Source: Enchytraeus crypticus (Eukaryota; Annelida; Clitellata; Enchytraeida; Enchytraeidae). From it: 64,000 nucleotides of DNA. Each line of letters opens with the position of its first letter. The stretch's first letter is position 1. The stretch covers positions 392,501-456,500 of the forward strand of contig CAJHZI010000433.1 in the NCBI GenBank assembly GCA_905160935.1, read 5' to 3'. The notes below the pieces were generated by a model. It made no database searches and was not told the DNA's origin. It saw only the letters and a list, made by a program, of their open reading frames with translations. The translations under genes were made by a program, and so were the position numbers. Of this stretch, positions 57,301 to 64,000 are shown piece by piece.

Positions 57301-57990
57301 TCTCAATTCAAGGTGTTAAATTTAGTGTATCAATCTTATTCTCAGCATTTTTCATTCTTAGAGCCAATCTCTCTGTCATCTATTTAGCATGTTTATCCCA
57401 GCCCTAGTCAAACTGAGATTTCAAACTGAAAATGATTATGATGATGTTTCAATCTTCGATACTACTTTCACTTCTTTACAAATGTAGCGCTGCTGTAAGG
57501 AAGACTACGACACCAGGATGCTTACAGCGTATTAGCTGTAGTTAAGTATGTATAAGTAGTTGTGAGCGATATGTTAAGCTTCTAAAATGATAAAGAAATA
57601 TGGCATTATTGAATTTGTTAAAGAATATCGAATATTTATTTTAACGCCGTTGCGGAGCTTAACGTTAAGTCAGTTTCCTATGTCGAAAACATGTCAGTGA
57701 AAGTGCGAGCTCTGGATTTGAAGCCTGTATCCACTAAACAACTGTCGGACACTCTACTGATCCTGCTGCTGGCTCAGCCCAATTTGATTTGTTCTGTGTC
57801 TTACACTCTGCTGTGATATTTTCCCTGATAAGTTTTAAAGTAATTTTATTACAGAAAAAGGCGGGAAGATTCTATCCGACTAGACTTGCTATCAACTTAG
57901 CTTCGAATGTTTCCAAGCATTCCTCATCTGACGTCATACAGCATGGATTTATTGTCGTAGAAACGAACTATCGAGTCTATGCATATACAG
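51376..57990 (+). CDS. GTF2H4: TFIIH subunit 4 (p52/Tfb2), exons 1-9, 3' end outside
   Basis: p52 anchors and stimulates the XPB helicase within TFIIH, in transcription initiation and nucleotide excision repair. Exons 51376-51542, 52262-52366, 53041-53172, 54138-54231, 54997-55091, 55573-55684, 56405-56473, 57169-57252 and 57855-57990 keep phase and give about 331 codons. Landmarks: [96 protein letters not shown] and [15 protein letters not shown]. The N-terminus is Gly/Ser-rich ([15 protein letters not shown]). Exon 3 could start at 53041 or 53044; the exon 5 donor AA/GTCTCT is weak. After exon 9 (phase 1) no continuation appears. A Polinton fills the intron from at most 59.0 kb to the window end, so the last third of the gene must lie beyond it, or is lost. 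Confidence 0.96.
51543..52261. other. GTF2H4 intron 1, AT-rich repeats
   Basis: Bases 51950-52065 are built from ATTAATTAATATTTAATTAA and ATTTCTC units; nothing else was recognised. Confidence 0.6.
53270..53335 (-). repeat. Family A fragment, inverted
   Basis: GCTCGGTGTTGTCATTGATG followed by ACTGTAGCACTCTAATTG is the reverse complement of the family A start. Confidence 0.65.
54365..54615 (-). repeat. Family B, inverted copy in GTF2H4 intron 4
   Basis: CATATGCAGAGTTTGCTTTC, AGAGCACTCGATAAATCAGC, ATAGCTTTGGAAAAATATGG and CACCTCTTGCAACGTATACA follow the reversed family B order. Confidence 0.7.
56900..57117 (-). repeat. Family D, inverted copy in GTF2H4 intron 7
   Basis: GACTGCACGTGTTGTAAAAG, GAGGCATTCGGTTGGTGAGC and CTCTAGAAATTGCTGTAAAA, then ATCATCATCATCTTCC and CCCAGTTTAGTTAAACTGGG. 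The last 20 bases form a perfect palindrome. Confidence 0.75.
57650..57790. repeat. tRNA-like SINE remnant
   Basis: GAGCTTAACGTTAAGTCAGT, GTCAGTGAAAGTGCGAGC and GATTTGAAGCCTGTATCCAC resemble the tRNA-like repeat at 39656-39790 in layout. Confidence 0.45.
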
Positions 57991-58479
57991 GTCCCTTGTT
58001 ACTATGTCTTACCAGTCTTTCTTAAAGTTATTTTTATTCTCAATTATTATACAATTGAATATGTAAATGGGAATGTTCTTTAAAATATATTCTTGCATAT
58101 AAAATTTTATAAATACTATATAATATTGTTCACAAATTTTTATTTTTATTTTCAGACATTTATGTTTTATTTAAAGAATTTGTTAAGCAAATAATTAATA
58201 GCTTACTATTTTATATATTTCTAATTGGATAAAGAATCTGTTTTTTATTTAAATGCATTAGTTGAAAGCTAGGAGGACTAATCAGTTTAACTAGCATCAG
58301 TTTTGTCTCATGACTTAAGTTTATTGCTAATGAGATGAGCACTGGATTTTAACTCTGTACCTCTTGATTCGCAGTCCTTTTAACGTACCAATCTGCTACT
58401 CTAGTCATCTCTAATAATGTAATTTTAACCATATAGATTATTATTCAATGCTAATTTTATGTACAATATAGCTATAGTA

Positions 58480-59020
58480 GTAGGATTATTGGGGGGCTGG
58501 CACATTATGATTTTTAAGCACAACCTAAGATTAAAACCTAGCTAAATTTCCTTTTTAGCCTTGCTCTGCCTTGATTAAGCATACTGAGATGAACGTTAAT
58601 CATTTCAAGCATAGAATAGCCTTAAAGCATAGCTAAATTCTATTTTAGCCTTGATGCATAAATGTTCCATGAATATTAAGCACAGACATGCCTTGAGTCT
58701 TGCTCATTTCTATTTTCTGCCTTAAAATTTACACCATTGCAATTGAAGCATAGCCTTGCCTATCAATAATCTAACACACAAGCGTAAAATCAAGCACGCC
58801 CACGCCCACAGCTCACGAGGACAAAAACGATTTCAATTCACATCATTTCATCCACAAGGCAGAGACAAAATGATTTTAACAGGCATCTTTAGCCTTGATA
58901 CCTAAGCTTATATCTATATTAGCCTTGTCATCAACGTATGTACTGAAAGTATGATAACCATTGTTTCATCAGCACAATTATGGTCACAGCCTGTCTTAAT
59001 AGTAAATATACTATTGAAAC
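58480..59020. other. Candidate left terminal region of the Polinton
   Basis: Gene-free DNA with recurring TTTTAGCCTTG (58553, 58643) and relatives (ATAGCCTTG about 58751, TTTAGCCTTG about 58889, ATTAGCCTTG about 58918), and TTAAGCATA/AAGCATAG pieces. Its position between the last GTF2H4 exon and the first element gene would suit a terminal inverted repeat, but the partner end is outside the window. Confidence 0.4.
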
Positions 59021-59022
59021 AT

Positions 59023-59511
59023 TCATTTAATGATTGTATATTTATGACATCCATTAACAATCTCTCCATCGTTTCTTCTAAAGAATGTTATACTGTGTTT
59101 AGTTTTTTTAACAGCTTCATATAAAGACTTAAATTCTTTAACTTCTCCAGTATCATTATTTTCATATCTGACAGGTTTAGGGTTATTTCTTATACCTCTC
59201 AAGTACTCATGCCTCTGGTCTATAATCTTTTTTGGTTGAACCTCTTTTAGTGGATATTTTCTTGGTCTTCCTCTTGCTCTTCTATGTTTGTCTTCTTCAT
59301 TTTGTGGATCAACCTCTTTTAGTGGATATTTTCTAGGTCTTCCTCTCTTTCTTGTTGTCGTATCTTCATCCTTTGGAGGAAACACTTCTTCTCTCTTCAA
59401 AAGTCCATTTTCAAAAGTCATAAACAACAACTCTGTTTTTCCAGCACGTAGAGCTGGTGTGATTTCAGCATCGATCAACATTTGTCTCAATTCGGCGGCC
59501 GAGTATTTCAT
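59023..59511 (-). CDS. AT-hook protein with C-terminal NUMOD-like motif (Polinton)
   Basis: This 162-residue basic protein starts at the Met of MKYSAAELRQMLIDAEI, chosen because ATATATAAA directly precedes this ATG, as at other element genes; the frame extends 17 codons further upstream. The N-terminal 35 residues look like a SAP-type helix pair. Two AT hooks lie in a duplicated segment (KRGRPRKYPLKEV and ARGRPRKYPLKEV). The C-terminus has FKSLYEAVKKTKHSITFFRR, like the helix-turn-helix of NUMOD modules found with homing endonucleases. A role in binding AT-rich element DNA is inferred. Transcription is divergent from the next gene. Confidence 0.82.
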   Translation of the reverse strand: MKYSAAELRQMLIDAEITPALRAGKTELLFMTFENGLLKREEVFPPKDEDTTTRKRGRPRKYPLKEVDPQNEEDKHRRARGRPRKYPLKEVQPKKIIDQRHEYLRGIRNNPKPVRYENNDTGEVKEFKSLYEAVKKTKHSITFFRRNDGEIVNGCHKYTIIK

Positions 59512-59627
59512 TTTATATATGTAAGAAAAAATATTTAAATAAAATGCAAAATTTACAAACAATAAACAAATAATTTTCTCGTTTGTAAATGTTTTATGTT
59601 AAAATAATAATTACACATAATAAAAAA

Positions 59628-60032
59628 ATGACAGACACAGTAGATGGCACTTCGCTTTCAAGTAAACTGAAAGCATTTTTAATTAGAAAGCTTGAAGAAA
59701 GGCAAACAGTTGTTAAAAAACTAAAGAAAAAGCGAAAGATTATAAAAACACTTTCCTACACTACCGCGGTGGCTTCGATCGTAATTTCCGCAGTGCTAGC
59801 TGCAACTGCTACAGCTGTTGTAATTCCACCCGTTGCTATAATAGTGTTATCCACTTCAAGCGGTATATTGACAGCCTTCGCCAATAAATTTAATTTTCAA
59901 GCTAAAAGTAATAAACTAAATACAGAAATTGAAAAACTAAATAAACTTAATGAAAGATTTGACTTTGTTGTCTCCTGTAACGGAAATCTTGCTGAGGCAG
60001 CCTATAATCAGATTATTTCTGAATTTACATAA
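59628..60032 (+). CDS. Small two-helix membrane protein (Polinton)
   Basis: 134 residues from the Met of MTDTVDGTSLSSKL. An upstream in-frame ATG at 59589 would add 13 residues, but AATAAAAAA directly before 59628 matches the start context of neighbouring genes. The N-terminal third is a basic helix (VVKKLKKKRKIIKTL). Two hydrophobic segments follow (about residues 48-68 and 70-92), separated by PP. A Lys/Glu/Asn-rich coiled coil ends the protein. Comparable small membrane proteins occur in other adintovirus-type elements; the function is unknown. It is convergent with the fibre-like gene. Confidence 0.8.
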   Translation: MTDTVDGTSLSSKLKAFLIRKLEERQTVVKKLKKKRKIIKTLSYTTAVASIVISAVLAATATAVVIPPVAIIVLSTSSGILTAFANKFNFQAKSNKLNTEIEKLNKLNERFDFVVSCNGNLAEAAYNQIISEFT

Positions 60033-60080
60033 AAATTTGTTAATACATTTATTAACGAATTTAAATATCGCAATTTACGG

Positions 60081-60353
60081 CTACACTTCCATCACAAACC
60101 TCATTAGTAGAGAATCTGAAGCGTAATGAAATCCTAAATCAACAAACGTTAAATTTTTTCGTAATATTAATTTCAAGTCTGATTTCTTTTGATCTGGATC
60201 TAGATCTCTTACAAGTTTTGAAATAAATTGCCTAATTTTCAATAAAGGTGTACCCTTTTCAGGTGTTGCTGTTAAATTAGCGCGAACTAGAGTTGTTTCC
60301 AAGTCACTAAACATATTTCTCGGTAGTTTTTCAATTTTGTTAAAAGTAAACAT
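60081..60353 (-). CDS. C-terminal frame overlapping the fibre-like gene (-1 frame)
   Basis: A 90-codon open frame starts with ATG at 60353 and lies in the -1 frame relative to the upstream fibre-like ORF, overlapping its last 67 nt. A TGA in this frame sits 9 nt before the ATG. It is globular and charged (LRKNLTFVDLGFHYASDS near the end) without membrane segments. It may be a separate small gene or the detached C-terminus of the fibre-like protein after a one-base deletion in a run of A. No canonical slippery heptamer was seen in the overlap. Confidence 0.65.
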   Translation of the reverse strand: MFTFNKIEKLPRNMFSDLETTLVRANLTATPEKGTPLLKIRQFISKLVRDLDPDQKKSDLKLILRKNLTFVDLGFHYASDSLLMRFVMEV

Positions 60354-61276
60354 TTCAAATCAGTTGTTAAAACTGAAAGAATTCCTTCAACGTCAGAATT
60401 AATTTCTTCATTATTAAATAATTTACTATATTCTAAGGTAATATTTTGCAAATGATTATATTTCATAAGAAATATTTCTCTGTAATTAATTCGTAGGCCT
60501 TGTTCTCTGGAATATTTTGATATAATGGTCAATACATGAGAACAAATAGCCATTAATTTCTTCAAATCAACATTATCTTTCATGCGAGCAATCTGTAGAT
60601 ACTTTTTGTTTAGCGCATCATATCCTTCACTAGGGAAACCGACATTAAAAATTAAATTATCCTTCATATCTAAATCTCCGTTCATTGAACCACCATTCAC
60701 ACTGAGTTTCGTATCAATATTTTTTTGTAGAGCAATGTCATTAGCAACAACATCTCGTTCTACATCCTTTAAGATATCTAATCTTAAATTTTGTCCAAAT
60801 TTGTTAACAAAACTGTCGCAGTACCTCTTTGTAACGACATCCAAATCACTTTCTGGAGGTTGCTTAACATTGAAAATTCTATTGTTGCTCATATCAACAT
60901 TTCCATTCATTGAACCACCATTCACACTGAGTTTCGTATGAATATTTTTTTGTAGAGCAATGTCATTAGCAACTACGTTTTGTTCTACTTCTTTTAGGAT
61001 ACCTACTCTCAAATTATCACCAAATTGGTTAACATAACGATCGCAGTACCCCTTTGTGATGACGTCCACATCGGTTTCTGGAGGATGTTTAACATTTAAA
61101 ATTCTATTGTTGCTCATATTAATGTCTCCAGTGATATCTCCTCCAGATTTGTCAACTTTTGTACTGTCGAGTCTATCAACAAGCTTGACAATTGGTCTGA
61201 AAACTGAGTCTACATGCTCCATCAAATCACCAGTTGTTGAATGCGATTTGCCACCAGTTTTCGATATAGTACTCAT
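60287..61276 (-). CDS. Fibre-like protein with 75-residue repeats (Polinton)
   Basis: 329 residues, start MSTISKTGGK at 61276. Three repeats begin at about residues 45, 120 and 195, each carrying a tail-fibre-type signature: GGDITGDINMSNNRILNV, GGSMNGNVDMSNNRIFNV and GGSMNGDLDMKDNLIFNV, the first two followed by PPE, D-V-TK and YCD. Repeats of this kind form trimeric fibres in phages and related viruses; an attachment role is inferred only. Repeats 2 and 3 are almost identical in DNA at 225-bp spacing. The last about 22 residues lie in the overlap with the next frame and may be aberrant if a base has been lost there. Confidence 0.82.
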   Translation of the reverse strand: MSTISKTGGKSHSTTGDLMEHVDSVFRPIVKLVDRLDSTKVDKSGGDITGDINMSNNRILNVKHPPETDVDVITKGYCDRYVNQFGDNLRVGILKEVEQNVVANDIALQKNIHTKLSVNGGSMNGNVDMSNNRIFNVKQPPESDLDVVTKRYCDSFVNKFGQNLRLDILKDVERDVVANDIALQKNIDTKLSVNGGSMNGDLDMKDNLIFNVGFPSEGYDALNKKYLQIARMKDNVDLKKLMAICSHVLTIISKYSREQGLRINYREIFLMKYNHLQNITLEYSKLFNNEEINSDVEGILSVLTTDLKCLLLTKLKNYREICLVTWKQL

Positions 61277-61330
61277 ATTTTAAATACATAAGATAAAAGT
61301 TTATAATAAAAATTTAAATGTTATATAAAA

Positions 61331-61903
61331 ATGTCAAAGTATACAAACTACGGTGTAACGTTGACTAAAGGTCAGGTCCAAAAACTAAAGAGCGCGTGCG
61401 ATCATGATAGAGAGGTTAAAATACGAATATTAAAAAAGAATTTGTCGGGTAATACGAATCTTCCTCTCACCCAAACTCAAATTAATAAAATTAAAAAGGC
61501 TACATCTGGAATAGAATTGTGTCTGAGTAGAGCACAATTAAAGTACATGGAAAAGAATGGAGGATTTCTGCCGTTGTTGGCAGCAGCCATTCCCGCCATC
61601 GTGGGAGCTATAGGTGGATTGGCAGGTGGAATTAGCTCGGCAGTGAATTCGACTAGACAGACAAATGAATTGAAGAGACATAATCAAGAATTGGAAAACA
61701 TAACCAAGCAACAACTCGGCGCAGGCTTAATCAGCGACGCAATAGCTCCAATCCCCGTTATAGGTAAAACGCTATCAAATGCGTTGAAGAAATTTGGACT
61801 CGGTGGATGCGTCAAGAATTTGAAAGGAGCTCAGTGGGGTAATGGATTGTATTTGGAAAGAGGTGGATCAGGAGTTTTTTTAGAAAGACAGGGGGAGGCA
61901 TAA
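61331..61903 (+). CDS. PX-like virion protein (Polinton)
   Basis: 190 residues; ATG at 61331 preceded by TATATAAAA. The N-terminal region is rich in Lys and Gln (LTKGQVQKLKSACDHD), typical of the DNA-associated small proteins in adintoviruses. A hydrophobic Gly/Ala segment (FLPLLAAAIPAIVGAIGGL) lies at about residues 79-97, then a helix rich in Asn/Gln, and Gly-rich ends (NGLYLERGGSGVFLERQ). Similar proteins have been compared with adenovirus pX/pVI cores; the assignment is by general resemblance. The gene ends TAA at 61901-61903, inside the loop of a hairpin placed behind a slippery heptamer (61876-61912). Confidence 0.8.
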   Translation: MSKYTNYGVTLTKGQVQKLKSACDHDREVKIRILKKNLSGNTNLPLTQTQINKIKKATSGIELCLSRAQLKYMEKNGGFLPLLAAAIPAIVGAIGGLAGGISSAVNSTRQTNELKRHNQELENITKQQLGAGLISDAIAPIPVIGKTLSNALKKFGLGGCVKNLKGAQWGNGLYLERGGSGVFLERQGEA

Positions 61904-61912
61904 ACTTCCCCC
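61876..61912 (+). promoter_or_regulatory. Putative programmed -1 ribosomal frameshift signal
   Basis: In the PX-like reading frame the codons GTT TTT TTA contain the heptamer T TTT TTA (61876-61882), the same slippery site as HIV-1 gag-pol. After an 8-nt spacer (GAAAGACA) comes GGGGGAGG (61891-61898), a 6-nt loop CATAAA, and CTTCCCCC (61905-61912), forming an 8-bp stem with one G-U pair. The zero-frame stop TAA lies in the loop. A -1 shift enters the protease frame, which is open from here to 62337. Confidence 0.75.
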
Positions 61913-62337
61913 AATTTTTAAACTCATTCAAATCTCTTAAACCGCTAAGCAACTTTGATATAATAAAAAAATGTAAAGAGCTAAATGTAAAAAATTTCAA
62001 AGGTGTATTCATGCGAGATGAGCTAAAGGGATCAGTTAGTAATAACGAAAGTTTAATTCTTAATATTGATGACAGCGAAGGGAACGGGACCCATTGGGTA
62101 TTTCTTTATAGTAAGAATGGCAAATGTCTATATTTTGATAGTTACGGCTTCATACCTCCATCAGAAGTTCAACATTATTGTAAAGGAAAGGAAAATTATT
62201 TTAACACTTTTAAAATTCAAGCACCAAACGAAGTCATCTGCGGTCATTACTGTATTTACGTGCTATATAAACTGAACAATGGGAGTCTATTCAAGGATGT
62301 ATTAGATGAATTATACGAAAGAAACAATTTAAAATAA
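61882..62337 (+). CDS. Adenain-type cysteine protease (Polinton), -1 frame extension of the PX-like gene
   Basis: This is the maturation protease of Polintons, related to adenovirus endopeptidase. Counted from the ATG at 62011, catalytic His28 is in GTHWVFLY, Asp43 in YFDSYG, Gln70 in IQAPNE and Cys77 in ICGHYC, the full family set. The family's N-terminal helix (LSNFDIIKKCKELN here) lies upstream of that ATG, at about 61945-61990, and no other in-frame ATG exists back to a TAA at 61840. The frame is -1 relative to the PX-like gene and is open across its stop codon. Expression is therefore inferred to be by frameshift at 61876-61882. Alternatives: start at 62011 with a clipped N-terminus, non-AUG initiation, or a mutated start. 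Confidence 0.88.
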   Translation, partial: RKTGGGINFPQFLNSFKSLKPLSNFDIIKKCKELNVKNFKGVFMRDELKGSVSNNESLILNIDDSEGNGTHWVFLYSKNGKCLYFDSYGFIPPSEVQHYCKGKENYFNTFKIQAPNEVICGHYCIYVLYKLNNGSLFKDVLDELYERNNLK

Positions 62338-62353
62338 TAACTACTACATAAAA

Positions 62354-63082
62354 ATGGTAGACTTGAATACTAACTATTCGAAAATTTATCAAAAAATTTA
62401 CGGTAGCAACTATGAGAGCAAGCATCACGATATATTTCCTAAAAATATATTTATGATACTAGCTGGCAGCACCGGTTGTGGCAAGACAAATCTAATGATG
62501 AACTTCATTATGAAAAAATTAGTGTACTATGATGATATGATGGTGTACACAATGACACCCGATCAAGACGCGTATAAATTCCTTCGGGATTGTAATGATG
62601 AATCAAGGAAGAAGTCTAAAACAAGTCAAGATATTGTTACTTTTCACAACCCAGATGATGGAATAGTTCACCCTTCTGAACTCGATAGAAATAAAACACA
62701 TATTGTAATATTTGATGACGTCATGAATGAAAATCAGAAAGATATGACAGATTACTTCTGTCAAGGTCGACATAATAATGCGAATGTATTCTATTTATGT
62801 CAGAGCATTCATAAGCTGAAAAAACATGGAATTCGACAAAATGCTAATATTTTTATTCTATTTCGACATGATAAAAAATCGCTTAAATATTTCTATGACA
62901 CTCACGTAAGTGGTGATATGTCATTTGAAGAGTTTGAAAAAATATGTAATGAAGCTTGGATGAATAAGCACGGTTACGTTGTTGTAAATCTGTGGGAGGA
63001 ACCTGAATGTGGTAGATATTTGTTAAATTACAATGCAATGTACATACCTGAAAAATATCTAATAATACCTAATAGTACCTAA
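62354..63082 (+). CDS. FtsK/A32-type genome-packaging ATPase (Polinton)
   Basis: 242 residues; ATG preceded by TACATAAAA and 16 nt after the protease stop. Walker A is AGSTGCGKTNLMM (about residues 37-49). Walker B is HIVIFDDVMNE (about residues 114-124). FYLCQSIHKLKKHGIRQNAN and FILFRHDK fit the sensor/arginine region of the FtsK-HerA packaging ATPases. Length is normal for the family. It would pump element DNA into a capsid. The last codons run into a tandem repeat. With the protease it is one of the hallmark genes identifying the element. Confidence 0.95.
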   Translation: MVDLNTNYSKIYQKIYGSNYESKHHDIFPKNIFMILAGSTGCGKTNLMMNFIMKKLVYYDDMMVYTMTPDQDAYKFLRDCNDESRKKSKTSQDIVTFHNPDDGIVHPSELDRNKTHIVIFDDVMNENQKDMTDYFCQGRHNNANVFYLCQSIHKLKKHGIRQNANIFILFRHDKKSLKYFYDTHVSGDMSFEEFEKICNEAWMNKHGYVVVNLWEEPECGRYLLNYNAMYIPEKYLIIPNST

Positions 63083-63200
63083 TAATACCTAAAAATACCT
63101 AATATCTAAAAATACCTAATAATACATAAAAATACCTAATAATACATAAAAATACCTAATAATACATAAAAATACCTAATAAATAAATATATGTATGTAA
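63060..63200. repeat. About 20-bp tandem repeat between Polinton genes
   Basis: AATACCTAATAATACATAAA units, four regular and several partial, run from the 3' end of the ATPase gene to just before the next ATG. The AATACATAAAAAT pieces resemble the start context of the element genes. Confidence 0.93.
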
Positions 63201-63204
63201 TAAA

Positions 63205-64000
63205 ATGATGATGGAGTTTGATATTAACCGGTATAACAAGGCCAAGAACGAAGTCAAACAAATGTTTCTGAATGAGAAACTAGGCAATCAACAGTCATAT
63301 GAGAGTCAAGCAAAGTTATTCAAACCGTTAATCGACACTACAAAGGAAACGGCTCAAATTCTAGAACAAAAGATTGTCGACAACAAACAAAACTTGAGTG
63401 ATATTTTAGTTCCCTTTACTAAGCAATTGATGCGTTCAAATGATCAGAGAGAGGCTATACAGGCAATGCCATTTTATGATTCACCTATTCCTGAACGTGA
63501 ATCCACACCAAGGAGGGATCCTGTAATTATTAATTTAGACAAGAATCTCAATGAAAGTGATCGAGAGAATCTAGATCTGCTCGACCTGAAACTTCCAAGT
63601 GAAGTCTATGAAAATAATGAAATTGAAGCAACATTAAAGGAGATTCAAACGCATAATAGACGAATAGGGCAGTTTTTAGGAAACAACAGTAAAAAGACTC
63701 CAGCTGAGAAAACGATATGCGAGTCTCAACAGAAAACACTGGAAAAATACAAGAGCATATTGACTAAGGTAAAAGCAGGGAGTGAACTCGTCGGAGAAGG
63801 ACTTAAGAAGAAGAAGAGAAAACTTGTAATGCCTGCAGGTAAACAAAAACGTGGACGAGGTAGACCAAAAGGAGATCAAGTTGTACACTATGAAAATCCA
63901 GATCAATTGGTCCATCTGCTGGTGGAAAATCTTGCAGCTCTAGAAGCTGGAAACAATGGAGCATACAATACCGCAGTTGGTATATTGGATGAACTGCTAA
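63205..64000 (+). CDS. Basic AT-hook protein (Polinton), cut by window end
   Basis: An open frame from a triple ATG (63205, 63208, 63211) to the last base gives at least 265 residues with no stop. AATAAA directly precedes the first ATG. The first 100 residues are helical and charged (FDINRYNKAKNEVKQMFL). A Pro-rich stretch includes YDSPIPERE. The C-terminal part has a polybasic segment (LKKKKRKL) and an AT hook (KQKRGRGRPKG), then a Leu-rich helix (DQLVHLLVENLAALEAGNNG). Genes with this GRGRPKG block commonly follow the ATPase in adintovirus-type elements; a minor virion or DNA-binding role is inferred. Confidence 0.8.
   Translation, partial: MMMEFDINRYNKAKNEVKQMFLNEKLGNQQSYESQAKLFKPLIDTTKETAQILEQKIVDNKQNLSDILVPFTKQLMRSNDQREAIQAMPFYDSPIPERESTPRRDPVIINLDKNLNESDRENLDLLDLKLPSEVYENNEIEATLKEIQTHNRRIGQFLGNNSKKTPAEKTICESQQKTLEKYKSILTKVKAGSELVGEGLKKKKRKLVMPAGKQKRGRGRPKGDQVVHYENPDQLVHLLVENLAALEAGNNGAYNTAVGILDELL

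Larger units (their letters stand above)
59023..64000. mobile_element. Polinton/Maverick (adintovirus-like) element, left part
   Basis: Seven intronless, closely packed genes on both strands include the diagnostic pair of adenain-type protease and FtsK/A32-type packaging ATPase. Polintons are self-synthesising DNA transposons of 15-20 kb that also encode protein-primed DNA polymerase B, a retroviral-type integrase and capsid proteins; none of these lies within the window. Most frames are intact and repeats inside genes are still near identical, suggesting a fairly young insertion. Confidence 0.93.

Noticed and set aside
60287..60360. Second programmed frameshift in the fibre-like gene
   Set aside because: The overlap lacks an X XXY YYZ heptamer in the right frame; a one-base deletion or separate start codon explains it more simply.

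Overview
The window is AT-rich nuclear DNA from an invertebrate animal. Protein genes are broken by GT-AG introns and surrounded by microsatellites, minisatellites, tRNA- and 5S-derived SINEs, decayed LINEs and a mariner-type transposon. I cannot name the species. Host genes were read by assembling exons by eye and checking that splice phase carries from exon to exon.

Layout. 1-400: end of a mariner-like element. 658-8110 (minus): the first six recognisable coding exons of a DCST/DC-STAMP-like membrane protein. 8573-9353: a complete 781-bp mariner-type element with long terminal inverted repeats. 11625-12108 (minus): an intronless, disabled copy of METTL1 (tRNA m7G methyltransferase). 13919-18443 (minus): NAXE (NAD(P)HX epimerase), lacking only its first exon(s). 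18.5-28.7 kb: intergenic repeats. 28819-35388 (plus): a complete six-exon beta-tubulin gene of 444 codons, with a LINE fragment 26 bp behind one splice donor and tandemly multiplied 3' splice junctions at its last three acceptors. 36697-39177 (minus): ZZZ3, the SANT plus ZZ-finger subunit of the ATAC histone acetyltransferase complex. 40.5-46.5 kb: two CR1-like LINEs placed 5' end to 5' end. 49.4-51.1 kb: another LINE. 51376-57990 (plus): nine exons of GTF2H4/Tfb2 (TFIIH p52), with the 3' end outside the window.

59023-64000: a run of seven intron-free genes from a Polinton/Maverick (adintovirus-like) element, lying inside the GTF2H4 intron that follows exon 9. They encode an AT-hook protein, a two-helix membrane protein, a fibre-like repeat protein, a PX-like virion protein, an adenain-type cysteine protease, an FtsK/A32-type packaging ATPase, and a further basic AT-hook protein that runs off the window. 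Integrase, polymerase B and capsid genes would lie beyond base 64000, if present.

Most notable observations. (1) The protease frame has no ATG for its conserved N-terminus. It overlaps the end of the PX-like gene in the -1 frame, exactly behind a T TTT TTA heptamer, an 8-nt spacer and a GC-rich 8-bp hairpin. This is the architecture of a retroviral gag-pro type programmed -1 frameshift. (2) In the beta-tubulin gene, intron end plus exon start has been tandemly copied at three successive acceptors, eight times at the last exon in 45/46/56-bp units.
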